NCBI GenBank assembly: GCA_050486105.1
Contig: JBJHCR010000366.1
Location: forward strand, 1 to 6,071
DNA from: JAEXNA01 sp050486105
Lineage (GTDB): Bacteria > Vulcanimicrobiota > Xenobia > Xenobiales > JADMJV01
Length of the DNA: 6,071 bases
Reading direction: 5' to 3'
The notes beneath the pieces were generated by a model. That model was not told the origin of the DNA. It was given only the letters and a program-made list of their open reading frames with translations, and made no database searches. The position numbers and the translations under genes were made by a program. Below are positions 1 through 6,071 of this stretch, piece by piece (position 1 is the first letter of the stretch; every line of letters begins with the position of its first letter).

Positions 1-503
1 TCAACCTGGGACTGGGGAGTCAAGACCGTCCGACATTCCGTCTCTTCGAAGGATGTTTTCAGGAGTCTCTCCGGGTAATGAACCCTTCCGGACTCCGGCC
101 CCGAGATCCGATTTATGAGCAATCTCTGTCCTGGATCCCAGTGTCCGCGATAGGCGCCAGCGGTACCGAAATTGACTACCACTACCGGATTACGACTGGG
201 GCTCGACCCAGCCGAGTGCTTCCGTTGCTTTAAGAGTTGGCCCAAGTATCCCGAACACGCCGAGGTTGCTCGAGTCAAACCCTGTCCAGTAATCAAGATC
301 TCGACCAGGGTTTGGCTAGAGTCCGGGTTTTTGGTGGCCCTCCACAGTGGAAAAGGCAACCAACCTTGGTCCTCGACCAATTTGGCCTGGCAGGCGGCCA
401 GAAAGGGATCCGCCTCCCAGCGATGGGCGCAGCAGACCAGGAGGTGTTGACCGTCCCGGAGAGAGGCGTTCGGTGACTGACCAGGAATGGTGGGCCCATG
501 CAT
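1..503 (-). CDS. Nucleoside phosphorylase / nucleosidase-like protein, 5' part only
   Basis: This minus-strand frame is open from position 533 to the left edge, with no stop in the visible part (167 codons from the ATG at 501-503; an alternative ATG lies at 507-509). The product fits the start of the PNP/UDP phosphorylase superfamily, which includes MTA/SAH nucleosidase and futalosine hydrolase. Residues 20-34 form a first beta strand followed by an acidic residue (HLLVCCAHRWEADPF, E30). Residues 69-75 give ILITGQG, like the glycine-rich phosphate or ribose loop. Residues 107-118 give VVVVNFGTAGAY, the family's central strand and AG turn, followed by GQRLLINRI. Codons favour G or C at third positions as in the neighbouring genes, which supports real coding. 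About 19 residues precede the first strand, longer than usual, so the start is uncertain. No Shine-Dalgarno is seen. The substrate cannot be told, and the C-terminal half lies outside the window. Superfamily assignment is fairly firm; the exact member is not. Confidence 0.75.
   Translation of the reverse strand, partial: MHGPTIPGQSPNASLRDGQHLLVCCAHRWEADPFLAACQAKLVEDQGWLPFPLWRATKNPDSSQTLVEILITGQGLTRATSACSGYLGQLLKQRKHSAGSSPSRNPVVVVNFGTAGAYRGHWDPGQRLLINRISGPESGRVHYPERLLKTSFEETECRTVLTPQSQV
498..503. other. Palindromic ATGCAT giving back-to-back divergent start codons
   Basis: The hexamer reads ATG CAT on both strands. On the plus strand, 498-500 is the only reasonable ATG for the helicase, because the frame has a stop at 474-476 and the conserved FPLDPFQ motif begins about ten codons after 498. 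On the minus strand, 503-501 is one of two ATGs available to the phosphorylase-like gene; the other, at 509-507, would overlap the helicase by 12 bases. The two coding regions therefore abut or overlap at their 5' ends with no spacer. Confidence 0.6.
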
Positions 504-3035
504 GCTCATCGACAGACGTTTTTCAAGTTTCCCCTAGACCCTTTTCAGGAGGAAGCTTGTCAAGCCATCGACGCCGGTGAGAATGTCTTGGTTTGTGCTC
601 CCACCGGAGCCGGAAAGACCGCGGTGGCCGAATGGGCCATGATGGCTGCTGTTTCCGCCGGGAAGCGTTGTCTCTACACCACCCCTCTCAAAGCGCTCTC
701 CAATCAAAAGTTCTTTGATCTGTGCCAGATGTTCGGAGAACAGCATGTGGGACTGTCTACCGGCGATATCTCGGTTCGCGGTAAAGCTGACCTGGTGGTC
801 ATGACCACCGAGGTCTATCGAAACATGCTGTACGGCACCAGCCCGGATCTCGATGAAGCTCCCACCGTGGCTCGAGTGGCTTCAGTGATACTTGATGAGT
901 GTCACTACATGAATGACGAAGAACGGGGCACCGTCTGGGAAGAGTCGATCATCTATACTCCCAAGGAGATCCAGCTGATCGGGCTGTCTGCCACCGTGGC
1001 CAATGCCCAGGAGATGAAACAATGGCTGGAGGCCATTCACGGGCCCACTCGCCTGATCTGCACCGACTTTCGCCCCGTTCCCCTCCGCCACTTCTATTTT
1101 CGTAAAGGTGACCTCTTGGATGTCTTCGCCAAGAAGGGTACCGACAAACGTCAGGTCAACCCACGACTGCTGCGCTGTAAGGATGATAGGCCCCCTCGGC
1201 GTAAGGGAGGGGTACCCTTCGGGCGCTCACTCTGCAATCCGCGCGAGCTTCTATTGAAGCTCGAGCGCCAAGATATGCTCCCCGTGATCTACTTTGTCTT
1301 CAGTCGTAAGGGCTGTGAGCAGATGCTCGAGGAGACCCTGGGGGCCTTGACTCTGACTGAAAAAGAGCGAAGCGCTATCGATGCAGCGGTGGTGGCCCGG
1401 GCAGCTGGAACACCCGAGATTCTCGAGCATCCCCACCTGGACTACCTCCGCCGAGGAGTAGCGGTTCACCACGCGGGGGTCTTGCCACTGTGGAAGTCCC
1501 TGGTAGAGCAACTGTTTTCCATGGGGTTGGTCAAAGCAGTCTTCGCCACCGAAACCTTGGCTGCGGGCATCAATATGCCCGCTCGCACCACGGTCATTTC
1601 CGCCCTCTCGAAGTTCACCGGTGAGGGCTTAAGGCCGCTGACCGGCAGCGAGATGCTGCAGATGTCCGGTCGGGCTGGCCGCCGTGGTATGGACCAGGCC
1701 GGAAACGTGGTCATTTGTGCCCACCCTAAAGAGCCGGTAGAAATGGTAGTACACCTAGCTCGGGCCAAGCCCGAGGCTCTGGAGAGCCATTTCCAACCCA
1801 GCTATGGGATGGTTTTGAACCTGCTGCAGCGGCGTCATATAGACGCGGTCAAAGAGCTTCTCGATCGGTCTTTCGGACAGTTTCTTCACCAACGGCAGAG
1901 AGAGCGCAAGGGTCTCGCCACCCACCGCCTGGGAGAGGTGTTCGAACCTCCTTGTCCCGAGGAACCTGGGGATCGCACCTCCTACCTTAAGATCGTGGGG
2001 CGTCGTCGGGCTTTGAGGCGCAGCCTCAAGGATCTCAAGGCGAGTGCCGATCGGGCATCGGACGCCTCTTATCGGGAGGTTCGAGGAGCTCAAAAAGAAC
2101 TCAAACAGGAAATCGAGGAGATCGAGTTTGGCCTGCGCAGCAATCCTTGTCACGGCTGTGTCAACTTTCATCCTTGTGGAGAACTCTACGAGCAACTCCA
2201 AGAATCCGACCGTCCCTCCTACTGGGAGGATTTCCAGGCTCTGGCCGCAGTCCTAACGGACGCCGGCCTTTTAGAGAATTCGGTTCCCACCGCCGAGGGA
2301 CGCTTGATGGCTCACCTCAGGGCCAGCAATATTTTTGCGGTAGGAGAAGCTCTGCTGGGGCCGGTCACTGAATACGTCGAGAGCTTGACCGTTCCGAACT
2401 TTGCCGCCATCTGCTGTCTGTTGGTCAGCGAGACGGTCCGTCGAGATCCCCGCTTGCCCGCCCCCCCTCCGGTCAGTCGGAGCACCGCCCCTCACCTGAC
2501 CCGACTCCTGCTCCTGTTCGAAGAACTCGAGGAGCAGCAATTGGACTTTGGAGTCGATCGCGCCCTGCCCATCGAAACTCTCTTTTGCGGGGTGGCAGAG
2601 CTGTGGGGGACCGGGATCTCCTGGGAGGCCCTGGAGGCCAACAGCGGACTGGACGGGGGGGACCTGTTTCGAGTCTTGCGCAGGACCTACGACCTCTGTC
2701 GTCAGGTCGAGAACTGGCTTGGTGCCCCCCGAAAATTGGTGGACTTGGCCGAGCAAACGGGACGGGTCTTGCTGCGAGGTCCCCTTCAGGAAAACCTGAC
2801 CTTTTTCGAACTTCAAGAGGGAGACCTGAATAAAGGGACCGAAGGTGCCCTTGAACCTCTCCAAGAGCTTCCCAACCTGCGTCCACTGGGTCCGTCCATG
2901 GGCGAGATCGCTCCCGATGAAGAGTCGGGTTCCGGGCGCAAGCGAGTGCTTCGAAGACGCAAACCGGTGGGAGTTCGAGGCAAGAGTGAGGCGCCCTGGA
3001 ACAAGAAGGCCGGACGTCGAGGAAGAGCCCGATGA
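498..3035 (+). CDS. Ski2-like DExH-box RNA helicase (HelY/Mtr4-related)
   Basis: A complete 845-residue superfamily 2 helicase expected to unwind structured RNA with ATP in the cytoplasm. Visible motifs in order: FPLDPFQ (11-17, Q-motif region), APTGAGKT (34-41, Walker A), TPLKALSNQK (62-71, Ia), LSTGD (86-90, Ib), DECH (133-136, Walker B), SAT (164-166, III), VIYFVFSRKGCE (263-274, IV), ATETLAAGINMPA (350-362, V) and QMSGRAGRRG (388-397, VI). A basic linker lies between the RecA domains (about 204-250). A helical stretch with a Cys/His cluster (C551, C554, C560, with H552 and H558 nearby) leads into a DSHCT-like C-terminal bundle, recognisable at GDLFRVLRRTYDLCRQVEN (721-739). The last 35 or so residues are very rich in Arg and Lys. 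The length is near that of bacterial HelY-type proteins and shorter than eukaryotic Mtr4; I see no arch domain. The start at 498 fits the motif spacing; AGGA at 483-486 is a weak, distant ribosome site. Family assignment is firm; RNA target and partners are unknown. Confidence 0.96.
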   Translation: MHAHRQTFFKFPLDPFQEEACQAIDAGENVLVCAPTGAGKTAVAEWAMMAAVSAGKRCLYTTPLKALSNQKFFDLCQMFGEQHVGLSTGDISVRGKADLVVMTTEVYRNMLYGTSPDLDEAPTVARVASVILDECHYMNDEERGTVWEESIIYTPKEIQLIGLSATVANAQEMKQWLEAIHGPTRLICTDFRPVPLRHFYFRKGDLLDVFAKKGTDKRQVNPRLLRCKDDRPPRRKGGVPFGRSLCNPRELLLKLERQDMLPVIYFVFSRKGCEQMLEETLGALTLTEKERSAIDAAVVARAAGTPEILEHPHLDYLRRGVAVHHAGVLPLWKSLVEQLFSMGLVKAVFATETLAAGINMPARTTVISALSKFTGEGLRPLTGSEMLQMSGRAGRRGMDQAGNVVICAHPKEPVEMVVHLARAKPEALESHFQPSYGMVLNLLQRRHIDAVKELLDRSFGQFLHQRQRERKGLATHRLGEVFEPPCPEEPGDRTSYLKIVGRRRALRRSLKDLKASADRASDASYREVRGAQKELKQEIEEIEFGLRSNPCHGCVNFHPCGELYEQLQESDRPSYWEDFQALAAVLTDAGLLENSVPTAEGRLMAHLRASNIFAVGEALLGPVTEYVESLTVPNFAAICCLLVSETVRRDPRLPAPPPVSRSTAPHLTRLLLLFEELEEQQLDFGVDRALPIETLFCGVAELWGTGISWEALEANSGLDGGDLFRVLRRTYDLCRQVENWLGAPRKLVDLAEQTGRVLLRGPLQENLTFFELQEGDLNKGTEGALEPLQELPNLRPLGPSMGEIAPDEESGSGRKRVLRRRKPVGVRGKSEAPWNKKAGRRGRAR
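533..563 (-). promoter_or_regulatory. Possible weak promoter for the minus-strand gene, inside the helicase
   Basis: On the minus strand, positions 563-558 read TTGACA, a perfect -35 hexamer. A poor -10 (TCTAGG, 538-533) follows after a long 19-base spacer. Transcription would begin near 526, about 20 bases before the candidate ATGs. The location is right but the -10 and spacing are weak, and the sequence also encodes helicase residues 12-22, so this is only a candidate. Confidence 0.22.
3019..3035 (+). promoter_or_regulatory. Shine-Dalgarno and ATGA stop/start overlap
   Basis: GAGGAAGAG at 3019-3027 lies at normal distance before the ATG at 3032. That ATG overlaps the helicase TGA (3033-3035) as ATGA. 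Ribosomes ending the helicase can restart directly, so the two proteins are likely made in linked amounts. The site also fixes the start of the second gene. Confidence 0.85.
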
Positions 3036-5815
3036 ACGATAGGTCGAGAAGTCAAGGATCGAAGTTGAGAATTTGTCCGGCAGCGGCTACCGATCTTCGG
3101 AACCTGGTAGAGAGCTTTGCCCATCCTATAGTGGTCTGTGGCGACGAGGGAGAGATGCACTTCGGCAACACTTGCGCCCTCAATCTTTTTGGAGAGCAGG
3201 TTCTCGCTGAAGGTTTGCTCCCGGACGACTGGATCGATACCGACCGAGTCGATTGGGAGGACGAAGGAGGCGAACGAAAAGCGTTTCGACTCCTGTGGGA
3301 AGAAATCGTTTGGCAAGGCAACGCGGCATGGTTCTTGGTGGCCGTTCCTGACCTAGGTGGGCCGGCAGCCGAGAAAAGCAACGAAGACCTTAAGGTCCAG
3401 CTGAAGCAATCGATGGAGATGATCGCCGAGGAAGCTCAGCGGCGAGAGAAGGCCGAAGGCGAGAGGCAGAGGCTCGAAGCCAAACTCAAAGACCTCCATC
3501 AGCGATCGGTGGCCAAGATCGAGGCTGCTCGCTCGGCCCTGGAAAATGAAAAGTTTGAGCGTGAGGCTATACTGTCGAGAATCTCCAGATTGAAATCTGA
3601 GACAGATCAGTTGCGCCAACAACTCGAGGAGAAGAACCAACAGGTCGAGGAGCATAGAAGGAGCGCTATCGAAGGCTTCAGTTTGTCAGGTCAAGAGAGC
3701 GAGGCCTTGGCAGATGCCCTAGATCGGGCAGAAAAATTCCGCAAGCTCCACGCGCAGTTGGAAGTTCAATTTTCGGAGCTAAGAGAAAAGCACACCATCG
3801 CGGTTTCTCGATTGCGGGCCGCCGAGCAACGATTGCATCAATACCAGAAATCCTTAAATGGGTCGAGTGCTAGCGTATCTTTTGAAGAAGACGAATTGCG
3901 AGCTCGGATCGAGGAACTCGAGACCCAATTGGCTGAACGCAGTCGTGAGGCTCAAGAAACCGGGCCTTCTTCTCTGGAGATGCTAGAACAAGAGTGTACG
4001 GCCTTGCGCAGGGAGTTGGCCGATAAGTCTAGTCGATTGAATGAATTGGAAGGCTTGGTCGGTTCCTCTCCCGGGTCTGGCGACTTGGCCGCTCGTCTGC
4101 AAAAGGCTGATCAAGCCTGCCAGGATCTGGAGTTGACCGTGGTGGAGTTGCGGGCTCACCAAAGTCAGGAGCTAGAAGAGCTTCGGGCTTCTCTCAGGCA
4201 GAGCCAGAAGTTGTTGGCTGAACAGGGCTCAGAAGTGGCCGACCCCGCGGAGGTAAAGGCTCTCCGAGGGCGTGTTGCCGAGCTGGAGTCTGGTCTTGAA
4301 CGGGCTCAAACGGAGGCTTCACCCGAAGAGCTCACTCTGGCTCGTCGACGCATCTCCGAGTTAGAGGCCGCCGTGGTGGCCGCTTCGGCAGGTGGGGGTG
4401 GCAGTTCGAACTGGGAGCAAGAGAAGGCCCAGTTGGTGGCCGAAGTTCACCAGGGTAGGAGTCGACTCGACGAGTTGTCCAAAGAGCTCAAAAGAGTGCT
4501 CGATGGCGATCGAGAAACGAAGAAGTTGGCCTACGCCGATCAGTTGACTGGGCTCCCCAATTTCCACCTCACCGGGCAGTACCTCCAGGTCTGCTTTGAG
4601 AGGAGCAACCGACGCGAGGGGGCTTTAGCGCTTCTTCTCTTGGACTTAGATAATTTCCGTCGAGTGAACGACGCTCTAGGTCAAAAGATTGGAGATGAGT
4701 TGTTGCGGCAGGTGGGTGGAAGAGTGCAACAGTCGGTTACCGAGAAAGACACTGCTATTGCTCGTCGTGGGGAGGACGAGTTCATGGTGGTAGCGTTCTT
4801 GGAGGGGGCTTCCGCAGGCAGTGAGGCCCTTTTGGCCAGAGTGCGGGGGATCGCCAACGTCCTATTGGAGGAATTGGCCAAACCTTTTGAGGTTCAGACC
4901 CAGAGAGTGCAGGTCACCGCCTCCATTGGGGTTGCTCTCTATCCCGGACCTGCCGCCGACCGAGATGAACTCTTGGAGCAAGCCGAGCACGCCATGTATA
5001 AGGCCAAAGAGGCTGGGCGAGGGCGGGTGGTGTTCTTTTCTGAGGAGCTTCATCAGAAGCGCCAACAGAGAAAGCGGATCGAGGACGAGCTAAGAAGAGG
5101 GGTGGTGGAAGGACAGTTCGCTCTTTTTTACCAACCCATTTTTGAGATTCCGTCCCTCAAGCCGAAAGGGGTGGAGGCCTTAGTGCGCTGGTCTCATCCT
5201 TTGCGCGGCCTTTTGGAACCAGCAGAGTTCCTTGAAGTGGCCGAAGAATCGGGACTCATTTTACCCCTTGGAGACCAGTTGGTCGCCGAGGCCTTGCAGT
5301 TGGCTAAACAGAAGTTCATGAAGCGACATTTCCTGACCTTGAACTTGAGTCACCGCCAATTGATCGACTCAGGATTTCCTGCTCGATTTATGAAGCAGCT
5401 CGAGAGGGCAGGAGTCAAGCCGCACGATGTTTATGTTGAAGTTTCCGAGCGGGTTTCTCAACTCGATCCCGAACGGGTGCGCAATGCCCTGGCGCATCTG
5501 GCCCATTGGGGGGTCGGAGTGGTCCTCGATGATTTTGGCAGCGGAATTTCAGACCTCTCATTGCTGAGGCATCTTCCCATTCGACTCCTGAAGTTGGACC
5601 GCGAATTAGTAGCCAAACTGCCCGAGGATCGGGAAGCAGCGAAACTATGTCTAGCTTTGACTCGGTTCGCCGGAGCCCTGGACATCCCGGTGGTCGCAGA
5701 AGGAGTGGAATCCAAAGAACAACTCGAACAAATTCGTGGCTGTGGTTGTCGATATGTTCAGGGGTTTTTGTTGGGAGAACCGATGAACCCTAATCAATTG
5801 CTGAGGGTGATGTAG
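3032..5815 (+). CDS. PAS / coiled-coil / GEDEF / EAL protein, probable cyclic-di-GMP phosphodiesterase
   Basis: A 927-residue protein without obvious signal peptide or membrane segment, so probably cytoplasmic. Residues about 20-107 resemble a PAS sensor (FAHPIVVCGDEGEMHFGN at 29-46, then LFG). Residues about 115-495 are a long coiled coil rich in Glu, Gln, Arg, Leu and Ala, broken by a glycine-rich spot (AGGGGSS). A GGDEF domain follows: DQLTGLPN (503-510), LLLDLDNF, then GEDEF (580-584) in place of GGDEF, with no RxxD inhibitory site before it. The EAL domain keeps EALVRW (715-720), N771, E803 in VEVSE, DDFGSG (833-838), K854, E890 in AEGVES and Q910, the expected metal-binding and catalytic set. 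It should therefore hydrolyse cyclic-di-GMP to pGpG. A GEDEF domain in Caulobacter PdeA (CC3396) is catalytically dead but binds GTP and stimulates its EAL domain, and the same may hold here. It is coupled to the helicase upstream; no terminator follows it. Domain calls are firm; net activity is inferred. Confidence 0.95.
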   Translation: MNDRSRSQGSKLRICPAAATDLRNLVESFAHPIVVCGDEGEMHFGNTCALNLFGEQVLAEGLLPDDWIDTDRVDWEDEGGERKAFRLLWEEIVWQGNAAWFLVAVPDLGGPAAEKSNEDLKVQLKQSMEMIAEEAQRREKAEGERQRLEAKLKDLHQRSVAKIEAARSALENEKFEREAILSRISRLKSETDQLRQQLEEKNQQVEEHRRSAIEGFSLSGQESEALADALDRAEKFRKLHAQLEVQFSELREKHTIAVSRLRAAEQRLHQYQKSLNGSSASVSFEEDELRARIEELETQLAERSREAQETGPSSLEMLEQECTALRRELADKSSRLNELEGLVGSSPGSGDLAARLQKADQACQDLELTVVELRAHQSQELEELRASLRQSQKLLAEQGSEVADPAEVKALRGRVAELESGLERAQTEASPEELTLARRRISELEAAVVAASAGGGGSSNWEQEKAQLVAEVHQGRSRLDELSKELKRVLDGDRETKKLAYADQLTGLPNFHLTGQYLQVCFERSNRREGALALLLLDLDNFRRVNDALGQKIGDELLRQVGGRVQQSVTEKDTAIARRGEDEFMVVAFLEGASAGSEALLARVRGIANVLLEELAKPFEVQTQRVQVTASIGVALYPGPAADRDELLEQAEHAMYKAKEAGRGRVVFFSEELHQKRQQRKRIEDELRRGVVEGQFALFYQPIFEIPSLKPKGVEALVRWSHPLRGLLEPAEFLEVAEESGLILPLGDQLVAEALQLAKQKFMKRHFLTLNLSHRQLIDSGFPARFMKQLERAGVKPHDVYVEVSERVSQLDPERVRNALAHLAHWGVGVVLDDFGSGISDLSLLRHLPIRLLKLDRELVAKLPEDREAAKLCLALTRFAGALDIPVVAEGVESKEQLEQIRGCGCRYVQGFLLGEPMNPNQLLRVM

Positions 5816-5848
5816 CTTGGCTCTAACGAAGTTCAAGGGAAGCTGCTG

Positions 5849-5876
5849 TTGACTTCTCACCCAAGGGCCTTATACT
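5849..5876 (+). promoter_or_regulatory. Sigma-70-type promoter of ssrA
   Basis: TTGACT (5849-5854) and TATACT (5871-5876) are each one mismatch from consensus and are separated by 16 bases. Transcription would begin near 5883, some ten bases before the mature tmRNA 5' end, leaving a short leader for RNase P to remove. It lies in the 77-base gap after the EAL gene, so ssrA need not depend on the upstream operon. No rho-independent terminator is visible in that gap. Confidence 0.8.
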
Positions 5877-5940
5877 GAAGCTGTAACAGCCTGGGGGTGA
5901 CTGGTCTCGACGAGGGATCGATCTCTTCAGGTAAGCGAGC

Positions 5941-5972
5941 CGAGTTACTCCGTTGACCTCGTTAAAAGAGTA
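5941..5972 (+). other. tmRNA pseudoknot 1
   Basis: CGAG (5941-5944) can pair with CTCG (5958-5961), and TACTC (5946-5950) with GAGTA (5968-5972). The two stems interlock as an H-type pseudoknot just before the tag frame, where PK1 sits in other tmRNAs. It helps define where the resume codon can lie. Pairing was judged by eye. Confidence 0.65.
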
Positions 5973-5988
5973 CGGAAAAACAACAACT

Positions 5989-6018
5989 GCCAAACCTAAA
6001 CTGGCACTAGCAGCCTAA
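5989..6018 (+). other. tmRNA tag reading frame, probably AKPKLALAA
   Basis: Read back from TAA (6016-6018), the frame encodes AKPKLALAA if GCC (5989-5991) is the resume codon. This choice places the codon 16 bases after pseudoknot 1, similar to E. coli (11 bases), and gives nine residues starting with Ala. Resuming at GGA (5974-5976) would give GKTTTAKPKLALAA, but that codon lies almost against the pseudoknot. The LAA ending is the usual ClpXP signal. Confidence 0.7.
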
Positions 6019-6025
6019 ACTGCTA
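6008..6025 (+). other. tmRNA helix 5 hairpin with the tag stop codon in its loop
   Basis: TAGCAG (6008-6013) pairs perfectly with CTGCTA (6020-6025) around the loop CCTAAA, which contains the tag stop TAA. The same placement of the stop codon is seen in E. coli tmRNA, and it confirms the reading frame. Confidence 0.8.
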
Positions 6026-6071
6026 CGCCCCCCGGTGTCTTGTCGTCAGGACGCTGGGATGGGTGTCAACC

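Larger units (their letters stand above)
5893..6071 (+). ncRNA. ssrA: tmRNA (ssrA), 5' part only
   Basis: The RNA rescues stalled ribosomes by trans-translation with SmpB and adds a degradation tag to the unfinished protein. The 5' end GGGGGTGACTGGTCTCGACG matches the tmRNA acceptor strand and D-loop pattern. CCTCGTTAAAAG (5957-5968) matches the conserved end of pseudoknot 1, and a tag frame ending in codons for ALAA and TAA follows, with its stop in a hairpin loop. The 5' part comes first and the tag second, as in one-piece tmRNA. The 3' half, with the remaining pseudoknots, T arm and acceptor end, lies beyond the window, so the acceptor pairing cannot be tested. The exact 5' base may be off by one. 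Confidence 0.93.

Noticed and set aside
3..233. Open plus-strand frame from the left edge that could be the end of an upstream gene
   Set aside because: It is the direct complement of the phosphorylase-like frame, whose motifs explain the openness.
274..316. Long inverted repeat, GTCAAACCCTG against CAGGGTTTGGC with a 21-base loop, resembling a terminator or leader hairpin
   Set aside because: It lies inside the minus-strand phosphorylase-like coding region, has no adjoining T run of the right kind, and the codons it covers fit the protein. Probably chance.
366..380. Small perfect hairpin TTGGTC-CTC-GACCAA
   Set aside because: It is also within the minus-strand coding region, is short, and has no promoter or T tract next to it.
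172..476. Plus-strand small ORFs (172-450 and 237-476) upstream of the helicase
   Set aside because: They start at TTG without a Shine-Dalgarno, have no recognisable domain, and lie opposite the better-supported minus-strand gene.
547..554. Perfect Shine-Dalgarno AGGAGGAA shortly after the helicase start
   Set aside because: No in-frame start codon follows at suitable distance, and the bases encode conserved-region residues FQEE of the helicase.
1192..1217. CCCCTC / GAGGGG hairpin next to a GGGTACCC palindrome
   Set aside because: It falls in the basic linker of the helicase, where Pro, Arg and Gly codons readily give such repeats; no T run or other signal accompanies it.
2271..2864. 197-residue antisense ORF inside the helicase, with a second overlapping antisense ORF at 2473-2886
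   Set aside because: Both are codon-bias shadows of the helicase. Their products are low-complexity and match no family I know.
5839..5883. Direct repeat GAAGCTG flanking the ssrA promoter
   Set aside because: Seven bases repeated once is close to chance expectation, and the sequence does not match a known operator.

Overview
This window looks like a piece of bacterial chromosome of moderately high GC content. It holds four adjacent loci: the 5' part of a leftward nucleoside-phosphorylase-like gene (1-503, running off the left edge), a complete Ski2-like DExH RNA helicase (498-3035), a complete PAS / coiled-coil / GGDEF / EAL protein (3032-5815), and the 5' half of a one-piece tmRNA gene, ssrA (from about 5893, running off the right edge). 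There is no sign of phage, insertion sequence, CRISPR or plasmid functions.

The organism cannot be named. Bacterial Ski2-like helicases of this kind occur in cyanobacteria, actinobacteria (HelY), and some Chloroflexi, Deinococcota and related lineages, but rarely in the best-studied proteobacteria. The tmRNA runs from its 5' end through the tag reading frame and stop codon in the ordinary order. That argues against the permuted two-piece tmRNAs of alphaproteobacteria and some cyanobacteria. An uncultured or little-studied bacterium is plausible.

Layout. The minus-strand gene and the helicase diverge from a shared palindrome, ATGCAT (498-503), which gives ATG on both strands. The genes therefore appear to start back to back with no spacer, so the control signals of each would lie inside the other's coding sequence. 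The helicase stop and the next start overlap as ATGA (3032-3035) behind a good Shine-Dalgarno sequence, so the helicase and the cyclic-di-GMP protein are almost certainly co-transcribed and probably translationally coupled. A strong sigma-70-type promoter (5849-5876) sits in the short gap after the second gene and drives ssrA.

Function. The helicase has all core motifs, a Cys/His cluster, a Ski2-type helical C-terminal region and a very basic tail, which fits RNA unwinding in decay, processing or ribosome-linked work. Its partner keeps every catalytic EAL residue I could check but has a degenerate GEDEF signature. It is most likely a cyclic-di-GMP phosphodiesterase whose GGDEF domain has a regulatory role. 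The most interesting point is this tight pairing of an RNA helicase with a cyclic-di-GMP enzyme directly upstream of ssrA. A link between second-messenger signalling and RNA or ribosome quality control is inference from gene order only. No stretch longer than about 80 bases lacks a gene.
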